NCBI GenBank assembly: GCA_030247525.1
Contig: JAOTSC010000013.1
Span: 1 to 34,973 of the forward strand
Reading direction: 5' to 3'
DNA length: 34,973 nt
Source: a bacterium
Lineage (GTDB): Bacteria > Electryoneota > JAOADG01
Shown: one piece after another, positions 8,252 through 18,100 of the stretch
Numbering within the stretch: the first letter of the stretch is position 1
Layout: each line of letters begins with the position of its first letter
Made by a program: the position numbers and the translations under genes
The notes under the pieces: model-generated
Told to the model about the DNA's origin: nothing
The model's database searches: none
The model's input: only the letters and a program-made list of their open reading frames with translations

Positions 8252-8787
8252 CTACGCCCCTTAATGATTGCGTGTTTACTCATCAGCCACATCATTACGC
8301 CCCAAGCAACTCCCAAGGTGATCAACGCTATTGCAGGCCGGGTAAGCGATATTGCACCGAGACCAGCGGCACCACGATAAGTCAGTGGACCTCCAATTAG
8401 CCCAAGAAGAATCGCGACAATCGGCCGGCTCAGGATTGATTTGAAGGAATGGTTAACAGTCAGAGCGAATCCGAGCCAAATTCCGCCAATCCACAGTGGA
8501 GCAACAATAGCGTTTTCTCCCCAGCTGGATTTATACTCAACAAAATTCAAAGCTGTAAGTACACTATCGAAAAGGAATCCAGAGATGACAATCACCCCTG
8601 TCACGAGAAATTCGCCTTTGATGAACGTTTTCGATGCGATGTGCCAACTCATGAAGAGGATAGCAAGAAGCGGTCCGAACCACCAGAAGTCATTTCGGGC
8701 AGCAAGAACACTTCCCCACCAAACGACCATGTATCCTATGGCGTTGATAAACACTTTCAGCCGGTCATCAGCAAATCGATTCTTCAT
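8248..8787 (-). CDS. DUF2878 integral membrane protein
   Basis: Small hydrophobic protein of about 179 residues with roughly five membrane spans, recognised as DUF2878 from FINAIGYMVVWWGSVLAA near the start, the FxxGPLLAILFMSWHIA segment and APLWIGGIWLGFALTVNHS. A TTG three codons upstream (8796) is in frame, but ATG at 8787 is the more normal start. No strong Shine-Dalgarno sequence is visible. It is the first gene of the minus-strand operon. Just before the start codon lie repeats that could be a regulator site. No function is known for the family. It recurs beside Cfa-like, DUF1365 and B12-MerR genes, so a part in envelope lipid change is inferred. Confidence 0.85.
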   Translation of the reverse strand: MKNRFADDRLKVFINAIGYMVVWWGSVLAARNDFWWFGPLLAILFMSWHIASKTFIKGEFLVTGVIVISGFLFDSVLTALNFVEYKSSWGENAIVAPLWIGGIWLGFALTVNHSFKSILSRPIVAILLGLIGGPLTYRGAAGLGAISLTRPAIALITLGVAWGVMMWLMSKHAIIKGRR

Positions 8788-8789
8788 AT

Positions 8790-8818
8790 TATGCAATACC
8801 TATACAAATGTTTTACTA
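8790..8818 (-). promoter_or_regulatory. Candidate operator: three 11-bp-spaced repeats before the DUF2878 operon
   Basis: On the minus strand TTGTATA (8801-8807) and TTGCATA (8790-8796) are spaced exactly 11 bp apart. A third, poorer copy TAGTAAA (8812-8818) lies at the same spacing. CarH-type B12 regulators bind tandem 11-bp direct repeats, one per DNA-binding domain. The position immediately before the start codon would suit repression. No clear -35/-10 pair could be assigned, so this is tentative. Confidence 0.3.
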
Positions 8819-9223
8819 TTCCGTTATCACTTGCGATGATTAGCAAGAATACCTAATACTCTTTTTATCTGACTCTCAACAGAGTGAAGAGCTTTGCGAT
8901 AAGTAATTTTGGCCGCAATGCCGCTTGAATACTATATTATCATGCAAGATCTCAGCTATGTTACAGAGGGCTGATAAAGTATCTTAGCATGTATCGGGCT
9001 GGAGGTTAGTGCTGCTTAGCAGGTGTATGAGTTGTTGTACGATACTTATGCAATATTGTTGGAATCTGTTTCTACGACAGACGAACTCGAAGGCGAGCTT
9101 TCTTTCGAGGCAATGCTCATTCCCGTAATGTTTACGCGATCAAGATGCACATTACGATGAACTTTCGAGAAATGACCGACTAATGATCTAAGTATAATGA
9201 TGATTCATAATAATCTGTGATCC
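8797..9223. other. Intergenic region between the DUF2878 operon and the Ca2+ ATPase
   Basis: This 427-base gap holds the upstream region of the minus-strand lipid operon and the 3' side of the ATPase gene. Apart from the repeats at 8790-8818, I see no convincing gene, RNA or strong terminator. A weak inverted repeat (CTCGAA...TTCGAG, about 9088-9109) is the only other structure. Confidence 0.5.
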
Positions 9224-11917
9224 TCAATGCTGCTTGTTGCGCAAGTACAGTTTTTTCAATTCCGTGATCATTACGATGACCAATGCTCCAACGGCGCAGA
9301 TTCCCAGTTCTGTCGGTTGTAACGGTGTTGTGCGAAACACGGTGTTAAAAAACGGGACATAAATAATGATCATCTGCAGGGTCAGTGTGACGCCAATGGC
9401 AAGCAACAACACCGGGTTGCTGAGCCAGGACTGTTTAAACAGCGATTGCGTTTGCTTGCGCACACACAGCGCGTATGCCATCTGGCAGAACGTCAGCATT
9501 GTGAACACTATGGTCTGCCAGGCGTTTGAACCTGTTCCGCCATCCCAGAACCAGTACCCGGTCCCCACCGAGATCAAGCCGATGATCAGACCCATGACGA
9601 GAATCTGCCAGCCCAGTCCGCGTGCAAAAATGCCTTCTCGCGGATTGTACGGCGGTCGGTTCATTACATCGCGCTCAGCTTCTTCGAACCCCAAAGCAAC
9701 TGCCGGTACGCCATCGGTCACCAGATTGATCCATAAAATTTGAATCGGGAGCAACGTCAGCGGCATACCCATCAGTGGGCCCGAGAGCATGACAACGATT
9801 TCACCAGCATTACCGGTGAGGATGTATTTGACGAATTTGCGGATATTATCGTAAATGCGGCGGCCTTCTTTAACGGCGGCGACGATGGTCGCGAAATTAT
9901 CATCCAGCAGGACCATATCGGAGGATTCTTTGCTGACGTCGGTCCCTGTAATCCCCATTGCCACACCAATGTCGGCTGATTTCAACGCCGGTGCATCGTT
10001 GACGCCATCTCCTGTCATCGAGACGATCTCATGTTGTGCTTGCAACGCATCAATGATGACCAACTTATGCTTGGGCGAAACGCGCGCAAAGACGGAAACA
10101 TCCTTGATTCGGGCACTTAGCGCATCGGCGGTCATCTTGTCTAAATCCTGCCCGGTTAAAACCGTATCGGAAGTCGTCAGCCCCAAATCCTTAGCGATGG
10201 CGACTGCCGTCAGAGGATGATCACCGGTTATCATTATCGGGCGAATCCCGGCCTGCTTGCATAGCCGAACGGACTCAATTGCTTCGGGACGCACCGGGTC
10301 GAGCATGCATGCCATCCCAAGAAAGACCAGATCCCGCTCGTATTGCGCCGGTTGATCCAGCCCATCGACATTTATAAACCGATAGGCTAATCCAAGCACC
10401 CGAATACCTTTTTTCGCCATCGCTTTGTTTTCGACTGAAATTGCGGCTTTTCTTTCATCGCTGAGAAGTTGAATGACACCGTTAATCAGAATCCGGTTGC
10501 ACACCTCGATCAAGCCATCGGTCGCCCCCTTGGTCAATACCAAGTAATCGGTGTTCCCCTCATGCCCAGCGGCTGCAAGAACAGGACGCAAAATTGTGGC
10601 CTGGGAAGACGATGGCAGGGTGTGAATGGTGGACATCCGTTTACGTTCGGAGTCAAAGGGCAGTTCGCGAACACGCGGTAACAAAGCTTGCAGATCGCGT
10701 TGCACCAGTCCCGCCTGTTGTGCCACAAGCACCAGCGCGCCTTCAGTAGGATCACCAAGAATACCATTTTGCGCTTTTTCATCGATGACGGCGTCGTTGC
10801 AGAGCGTCCCTGCAAGCAACAGCAGATTAAGATCATAATCTTCGTGTTTTGACACTGCCTCATCGAGGGAGTAGCGGCGATTCGGTAACACAATGTCCGA
10901 AACCGTCATTTTATTCTGCGTCAGAGTGCCGGTTTTGTCGGAACAAATCACAGTTACCCCGCCCAGGGTTTCTACTGCCGGAAGCCTCCGAATTAACGCT
11001 TTTTTCTTCAGCATCTGCTGTGCGCCCAGCGCAAGGGCGATGGTGACGACTGCTGGTAAACCTTCGGGAATAGCCGCCACCGCCATGCTGATGGCGGTCA
11101 TGAATATTTCCTTCAAGCCTGCGCCTTGCAGATAGATCATGCCTGCAACGATGACAATCAATACCCCGGCAGCCATTGCTAACGATTTTCCGAGCTTTGC
11201 CAATCGTCGTTGCAACGGGGTTTGCTCATCCTCAACGTCCTGAAGCATGGAGGCGATTTTGCCCAATTCGGTATGCATACCGGTGCCAGTGACTACAGCC
11301 TCACCGCGACCGTACGTCACAACAGTGCCCCGATATATCATGTTTTTACGATCGGACAGGGCAAGATTGGCGTCCGGCAGCACACTGGGATCTTTGTCCA
11401 CCGATTCTGATTCGCCGGTCAGGGCTGCTTCCTGGACTTTGAGATTCGCTGTTGTGATTAATCGGGCATCCGCCGGCACAATGTTCCCGGCTTCGATGAG
11501 TAAGATGTCTCCCGGTACCAAGTCTTTTGCTGAAATCTGCCGCTCTGCACCGTCACGCCGCACCCTCACATTAAGTACCGTCATCTTCTTGAGGGCCGCC
11601 ATGGCATTTTCTGCTTTGAATTCTTGCCAAAAACCGAGAATTGTATTGAGCACCACAATGACGAAAATCACGATAGCATCGATGTATTCCTGCAGTACCA
11701 CCGAAAGAACAACAGCGACAAGCAGAATCAGGGTCATGACCTCCTTCACCTGCGCCAAAAGAATCTGCCATGCCCTTTTCTTTCCCTTCTCGATCAGGTC
11801 GTTAGGGCCGTGTACGCCCAACAGTCGCGTTGCATCGGACGTTGATAAGCCTTGTTGCGGGGATGTTTCATGGTTTTTAAGCACCTCTTCGGCGCTCAGG
11901 CGATACAGTTCCTGCAT
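9224..11917 (-). CDS. P-type Ca2+-transporting ATPase (P2A, SERCA-like)
   Basis: Cation pump of 897 residues in the inner membrane, full length for bacterial P2A ATPases. Seen in order are the cation-ATPase N-terminus, the TGES loop (167-170), the phosphorylated Asp in SDKTGT (Asp 327) and the hinge TGDGVNDAP (about 634). The metal-site residues resemble [13 protein letters not shown] in M4, NAGE in M5 and WINLVTDG in M6. This makes Ca2+ the most likely ion, exported at the cost of ATP; Mn2+ cannot be excluded. The start has a near-perfect anti-16S match (GAGGTGATC) just before the ATG at 11917. Sampled lines are about 55-57% GC against about 38-50% in neighbouring genes, which suggests a different history. 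It stands alone, 191 bases from the glucan synthase gene. Confidence 0.95.
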   Translation of the reverse strand: MQELYRLSAEEVLKNHETSPQQGLSTSDATRLLGVHGPNDLIEKGKKRAWQILLAQVKEVMTLILLVAVVLSVVLQEYIDAIVIFVIVVLNTILGFWQEFKAENAMAALKKMTVLNVRVRRDGAERQISAKDLVPGDILLIEAGNIVPADARLITTANLKVQEAALTGESESVDKDPSVLPDANLALSDRKNMIYRGTVVTYGRGEAVVTGTGMHTELGKIASMLQDVEDEQTPLQRRLAKLGKSLAMAAGVLIVIVAGMIYLQGAGLKEIFMTAISMAVAAIPEGLPAVVTIALALGAQQMLKKKALIRRLPAVETLGGVTVICSDKTGTLTQNKMTVSDIVLPNRRYSLDEAVSKHEDYDLNLLLLAGTLCNDAVIDEKAQNGILGDPTEGALVLVAQQAGLVQRDLQALLPRVRELPFDSERKRMSTIHTLPSSSQATILRPVLAAAGHEGNTDYLVLTKGATDGLIEVCNRILINGVIQLLSDERKAAISVENKAMAKKGIRVLGLAYRFINVDGLDQPAQYERDLVFLGMACMLDPVRPEAIESVRLCKQAGIRPIMITGDHPLTAVAIAKDLGLTTSDTVLTGQDLDKMTADALSARIKDVSVFARVSPKHKLVIIDALQAQHEIVSMTGDGVNDAPALKSADIGVAMGITGTDVSKESSDMVLLDDNFATIVAAVKEGRRIYDNIRKFVKYILTGNAGEIVVMLSGPLMGMPLTLLPIQILWINLVTDGVPAVALGFEEAERDVMNRPPYNPREGIFARGLGWQILVMGLIIGLISVGTGYWFWDGGTGSNAWQTIVFTMLTFCQMAYALCVRKQTQSLFKQSWLSNPVLLLAIGVTLTLQMIIIYVPFFNTVFRTTPLQPTELGICAVGALVIVMITELKKLYLRNKQH

Positions 11918-12108
11918 TGATCACCTCAAGTATGTGCGTATAGACTATGTTATCAGATTAGTGAAATTTAGAGAAAGATGTCGTATTACGGAAATCATAC
12001 ACCATTGCCTATGGCACTCAACGACAGTTCAGTTGACATAGATCGCTGCCTCGTCAAATCGAGCCACTTCATCTCATAATCAGTCATTCAATACAGTCTG
12101 CAATTTGA

Positions 12109-15100
12109 TTAAGAGAGCCTTGATGCCGTCGAATTACTTTCATCACAGCTCTGTTTTGGTATCAGCACTTCGACCCAATGTTCTTTTTGGTCATCGATTA
12201 GTGGAATGGTATTATCGGGTTGTTCAATACCGTCAACATTGAAGTGCATTTCATCATTCTCAGCGGGGGCTTGCAAAACCTCGATGTGGTAGACTGTTTC
12301 TCGATAACGGTAGTGAATTTTGTATCCCTTCCAATCGGACGGGAGACACGGGTTCATTCGTAGTTTATCCACCTCAAGCCGAAGTCCCAGAAGCGACTCC
12401 ATAATCAACTGATACAACCATCCCGCCGATCCCGAGTACCATGTCCAACCTCCTCGGCCGGTATGAGGCGGCGCTGAGTAGACGTCGGCAGCGACTACAT
12501 AGGGTTCCACTTTATAGATGTTAGTCTGTTCAAACGTTATTGCATGGTTTACTGGGTTGATTATTGTAAAAAGCTCCCATGCCTTTTGGCTGTCTTTCAT
12601 GCGAGCGAAAGCCATTGCCGCCCAAATTGCGGCATGTGTATACTGCCCGCCATTTTCTCGAACACCCGGAACATATCCTCGAATGTAACCGGGATCCAGC
12701 GTCGATTTATCGAACGGTGGATCTAACAATTGGATTAACCTTGTCTCGCGACGAACGAGGTTTTCATCCAATGCTTTCATTGCTTGATAAGAACGTCCAT
12801 TTTCTCCTGCACCCGAAAGTACCGCCCAACTTTGTACAATCGAATCTATCTTGCATTCAGAGTTAGCCGACGATCCCAGTGGTGAACCGTCGTCGAAGTA
12901 TGCACGGCGATACCACTCGCCATCCCAGCCATTGGTCTCAATATTGCGACGAAGTTCCTCCGCTTCTTCGATACAATGTTTGGCAAATACCTCATCTCCT
13001 TGAATCCGGGCAATACTCGCAAAGCGAGTAAGAACTTCGTAAAGAAAGAATCCCAACCACACGCTTTCGCCTTTACCGTGCTCACCAACTAAGTTGTATC
13101 CGTCGTTCCAGTCACCGGTACCGATGAGTGGCAGACCATGCTTGCCGTATTTAAAACCATTCCGTATTGCTCGAACGCAGTGTTCATATAGACTCGCAGT
13201 CTCTTCCGAATGTGCTGGTAAGTCGTAATAAGAATCTTCGTCCGCTTTTACCAAGCGACCTTGGAGGAAGTGAATCGGCTCATTTAATAAATCGGTATCT
13301 CCGGTCTCAAGGATATAGCGACAGGTTGCAAGCGGTAGCCAGAGGTAATCATCTGAACAGTGAGTTCGTACACCTCGACCGGAGGGTGGATGCCACCAAT
13401 GTTGTACATCACCTTCGAGAAATTGATGTGACGCGCAACGGAGCAGATGTTCACGTACGAGATTCGGTTTGGCGTGGATGAGCGCCATAACATCTTGCAA
13501 TTGATCCCGGAAACCGAACGCGCCACCCGATTGGTAAGTTGCAGTTCGCGCCCAGAGACGGCATGCAAGAGTTTGATAAACCAGCCAGCCATTTGCAAGC
13601 ACATTTAGCGATTGGTCGGGCGTTTCCACATTAATTGTACCAAGGGTGTGTGTCCAATGCTGCCAAACCATTTCGAGAGCATTGTGTGCTGCAGTTAATC
13701 CTCGAAAGCGTTTAACCAGTTTTCGAGCTTCTTCGGTATCTCGCCCGACACCAAGTCGGAATACAATCTCACGCTCTTGGCCGGGAGTTAGATCAAAGTT
13801 TACTTGGATTGCAGCGCAAGGATCAAGACCTGCCCCCACCTTATTGGAAAGATGTGTTTGTTTCATTGCTGCCGGAGCATTTTGTGTACCATTGCGTCCG
13901 ATAAATTCAGTCCGATCACCGCTTACAGAGCGAATCGTATCATCCACATCGAAAAATGCAGTCCGGTCGCGGAACTCTGTGTTATAAGGGTTACGCGCGA
14001 AAAGCGATCCACAATCTTGATCAATTTCGGTTATCAGATGCATACTCGATTTTGAAGGGAGGTCGCCAAGTACCCATTCGGCATACCCAGTTGCAGAAAG
14101 CCGTCGAGATCGGTCTGAGACGTTTCGAACTTTGAGCACCATAAATTTGATAGCTGCATCCAACGCCACATAAACCCATAACTCAGAATAAATTCCCCGT
14201 TCGGTGTGCTCGAAAACGCTATACCCGAATCCATGCCTGGTAACATAAGGTGTTATCCCACGGCATGGGAGTGGCGTTGGTGACCAGAAATGGCCGCGTT
14301 CTTCATCTCGGAGATATATTGCTTCACCGCTCGAATCACTAACAGGATCGTTACCCCAGGGTGTAAGACGGAATTCGTGGGCATTCTCGCTCCAAGTATA
14401 CGCCGATCCACTTTCCGAGATGACTGACCCGAACTCCGGGTTTGACAACACATTCACCCATGGAGTGGGAGTTAACTGGCCGTTTGCAGTTGTAATCACA
14501 TATTCGCGCCCATCCGGGGTGAATCCTCCTAATCCATTAAAAAACTTTAGATCGGAGCGCGGTAACGGAATGACCGCCAGTGGTTCTGGACGGTGGGTTC
14601 GGGATGGGTTAATGCGAGGAACAAGTACTTCTCCTAAACCACGGCCATTGATCTGATTTTCCAACGATCCATGGCTGTCAGTGATGATCACACGAGCAAC
14701 TGTCTGTATAAGGATGCGGTCTTTCTCAGCGATTTGATCGGCAGGCCGCACGAAAATTCCTCCAGGTCGATCGGTCGCGTTGGCTTCGGTACCTGAAGCA
14801 ATGAGTCCCATGATCTGGTCGTGCAGAATTTGCCGGTAACCGGCGTGATCTTCATTCCAAATCACCAGATCCACCGACAGTCCTTTTAAACGCCAATAAG
14901 CATGTGCCTGAATGAGTTGTCGGACTAAGAGGATATTAGAAGGGTCTTCAATCTGCAATAATACAATCGGCAAATCGCCAGAGATGGCGTGTCCCCAAAG
15001 ACCAGACTGCCCACGGTGGTTCTTCATAATGGTGCTTGGGTCGGCTCGCAGTGAGATATTTGCATAAACAATCGAACTGGCAAGGCGCCCATAGAGTTGT

Positions 15101-18100
15101 GCATCGGTTTCGGTGGCATTGATCTGGCGGAGTAGTACTTGGCTATGAGTCCACGCCAACTCGAAAACTCGATCCGCCAGACGCCGGTCCTGATACTTTT
15201 CGACCAAACTTAAAGCGGCTTCACGGGTTTCAGCGATACCGGAAACAATGTTTATCGTTGCGGATTCTTCCGGTTCCAAAGCTATCCGGTAGCGGATTGC
15301 AACAATTGGATCAAGTACAGAGCCTTCGGTGCCGGAAAGCAATCCTGCATCTTCGCTCATCGCTTGGGGACAAGCAACCGTGTTGCCACGACCGACGAAT
15401 TTCATGCGATCGGTTTCGTATGAGATTTCTCCAACCTCCGCTCCATGCACAGCCATTAAATGCAACATCCATGGTGGGTGCTCACTAAGCGAACGAGGTC
15501 TGCGTGTACATAGGATTGCGCGCTGTCGACGAATGATTTCTGTCTGCACAAATAGATTACTGAATGCCGAGTGCAAAGCATCGGCAGCAGGCGACGCCAA
15601 TACTACTTCCGCGTAACTTGTGACTTCGATTGTGCGCCGTGTCCGGGCTCGATTGGTAATTCGGGTACGACGTACCTCGATGTCATCTTCTGGAGAAACA
15701 GCGATCTCAGTATACGTGTCAAAATTGTGATCACGACCGCGGAATTCAGCTCTCCCTTCCGAAAAGATTGCCTCAAAACTCTTTGAACTCTTGTGCGTCG
15801 GTTGAAAAGCAGTCGACCAAAATTCGCCACTTGAAACATCGCGGAGATAACAAAAAGTCCCCCAATTATCACGGGTACGATCTTCACGCCATCGAGTAAC
15901 TGCAAGATCTTTCCAGTGGCTATAGCCGCCACCGGCATTTGTGACCATAACATGATATTTGCCATTCGAAAGCAATTGCACTTCCGGGTTCGGTGTGTCA
16001 GGACTTGTGAAAACGCGAATCGGCGTTTCTGGAGTGCTGGAACTTAAGTCATGTTCTGATAGCTTGGTAGTGTGAGCATAGAACGCCGATACCTTGGGAA
16101 TTCGTTCTTGAAGCAAAAGAAGTGTCGCTTGGAATAATGGTTCCGACTTGAATCGTTTTTGCATCGGGTGATCTTGGAGCAGATAATCCAATGAGAGCAA
16201 ACTCATGCCTTGATGGTGAGCCATAAAAGAGCGAACTATTACGCATGACTGTCCACGCGGAAGGCGTGATGGTGTATAGTCAATCGCTTCATAGAAGCCA
16301 TAACGACTTTCAAAGCCTTCTGATGCGAGTCGCTCGAGGTTTTGGCATGCTTCTTTTGGGGCGACCATCAGAGCCAATGCTGAGGCATACGGTGCTATGA
16401 CTAAATCATCCGCAAGCCCACGTTTGAGTCCTAATCCGGGGACGCCAAAAGCGCGGTATTGGTAATTGGATTGAGCATCGATTCCATTGTAACCGCTTTC
16501 TGAAATACCCCACGGCACATTTCGCTTCTTCCCATACTCAATTTGCCTTGCTACCGCCGCCTTGCAAGTCTGATCGAGTAAGGTATGTTCATAGGTCGGC
16601 ATCACCAGGAGTGGCATCAAATATTCGAACATCGAACCACTCCATGAAAGGAGAATCGGTTCCCCACCAGCGGTAGTTAGCAGACGTCCCAATGCAAACC
16701 AGCTCTCTTGCGGTACCTTTCCCTGTGATATCGCAACGAATTCCGAAAACCTCGCTTCCGAGGCAAGCAGATCATAGTAACTGGAATCCCTTCGGCATTC
16801 AGCAACATTGTAGCCAATAGTCAGAAGATGACGGGTTTTGTCATACAGGAAATCATAATCCATCTGAGCGAGTAAATCACACGACCGGGCAAGTTCGTTG
16901 ATCGCTACAATTCTTGCTTTACATGACTGGGTTCCAGTCGCGATCTGGCTTTGAAACTTATCGAGTTGTGCTCTCTCTTCCGAAGTTATCGAAGAAGTAA
17001 GGTGACCTTCAATGATCTTTGGTAATTGTATCCCTATGGCGGTTAACTCACGCAACGATAGATTTTTATCGAGTTCAGCGGAAAATTCGAAACAGTTATG
17101 AGAAAGTAACAGCTCTGTCCATGGAACGAGTAGAATCAGTTCATTGTATGCATCGCGACACTGTGTGGCGAACGCACCAACCCACCAGTTCAATCGGTTT
17201 TCTGGATCGGCTTCGAGAACTTCCAAACCTGCAACCAATTCTGCAGCGGACTTCATCAACTGGTCTAAACACAACCGATATGCTGTTAGTGTGGCAGGTG
17301 GATTCTGGGTTACGGACTTCAAATCTTGTTGAATTTGTGCAAGTTGGGCAGAGAAGTCTGAGCAAGTTTCTTTTCCGGTAGAATTACCAAGAGTCTCTAT
17401 GATCACCCCGATGGTGTCACACAAACCTTCAAAAAATTGAGTACGAATGATCTTGTGGTCTGGTAAGGCAAGTAAACCTGATCGCAATGTCAAAAGGTGA
17501 CCAGCGAGATTCCCGCTGTCTACCGACGATATGTAGAGTGGCAGTAACGGATTCAAGGTTTGTGTGTCATACCAGTTGTAGAAATGCCCTTTGTGCCGTT
17601 CCAAGGCATTCATGGTATGGAGCGTTTTTCCCGTACGTTCAATGAGTTTTCCGGTTGAAACATAACCAAAATCAAACGCGGACAAATTCGCCAGCAAGGC
17701 AAGACCGATGTTGGTCGGCGACGTGCGATGTGCAATCACTGCAATCGGATGCACCTGATAGTTGTCGGGCGGCAACCAATGATCTTCTGGACCAACGAAA
17801 GTTTCAAAGAACGACCATGTTTTCCGGGAAAGCTTCCGTAAGAAAATTACCTGATTCATCGACAACTTGCCCCAGCAACGAACGAGTGGTAGACTTATCC
17901 ACCAAGCAATCGCGGGAGAGGCAAACCAAAGAATCAGTATGGGTGCAGCGATAACAAGGGCAAATGGCTTCGATACAATAAGCATCAACATTGTGGAAAC
18001 GGCAACGAACGGACCTATCCACATAGTCAGATAAGAGTCTGCGAGGTCAGTGCGGCAATTGCGCTCCGATTCGCCGGACGGATTCCATTGAAGTAGTCGC

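Noticed and set aside
9028-9162. Short plus-strand GTG-start frame of about 44 codons in the gap before the ATPase, as a possible gene remnant
   Set aside because: Upstream in-frame stop, no ribosome-binding site and no recognisable homology.
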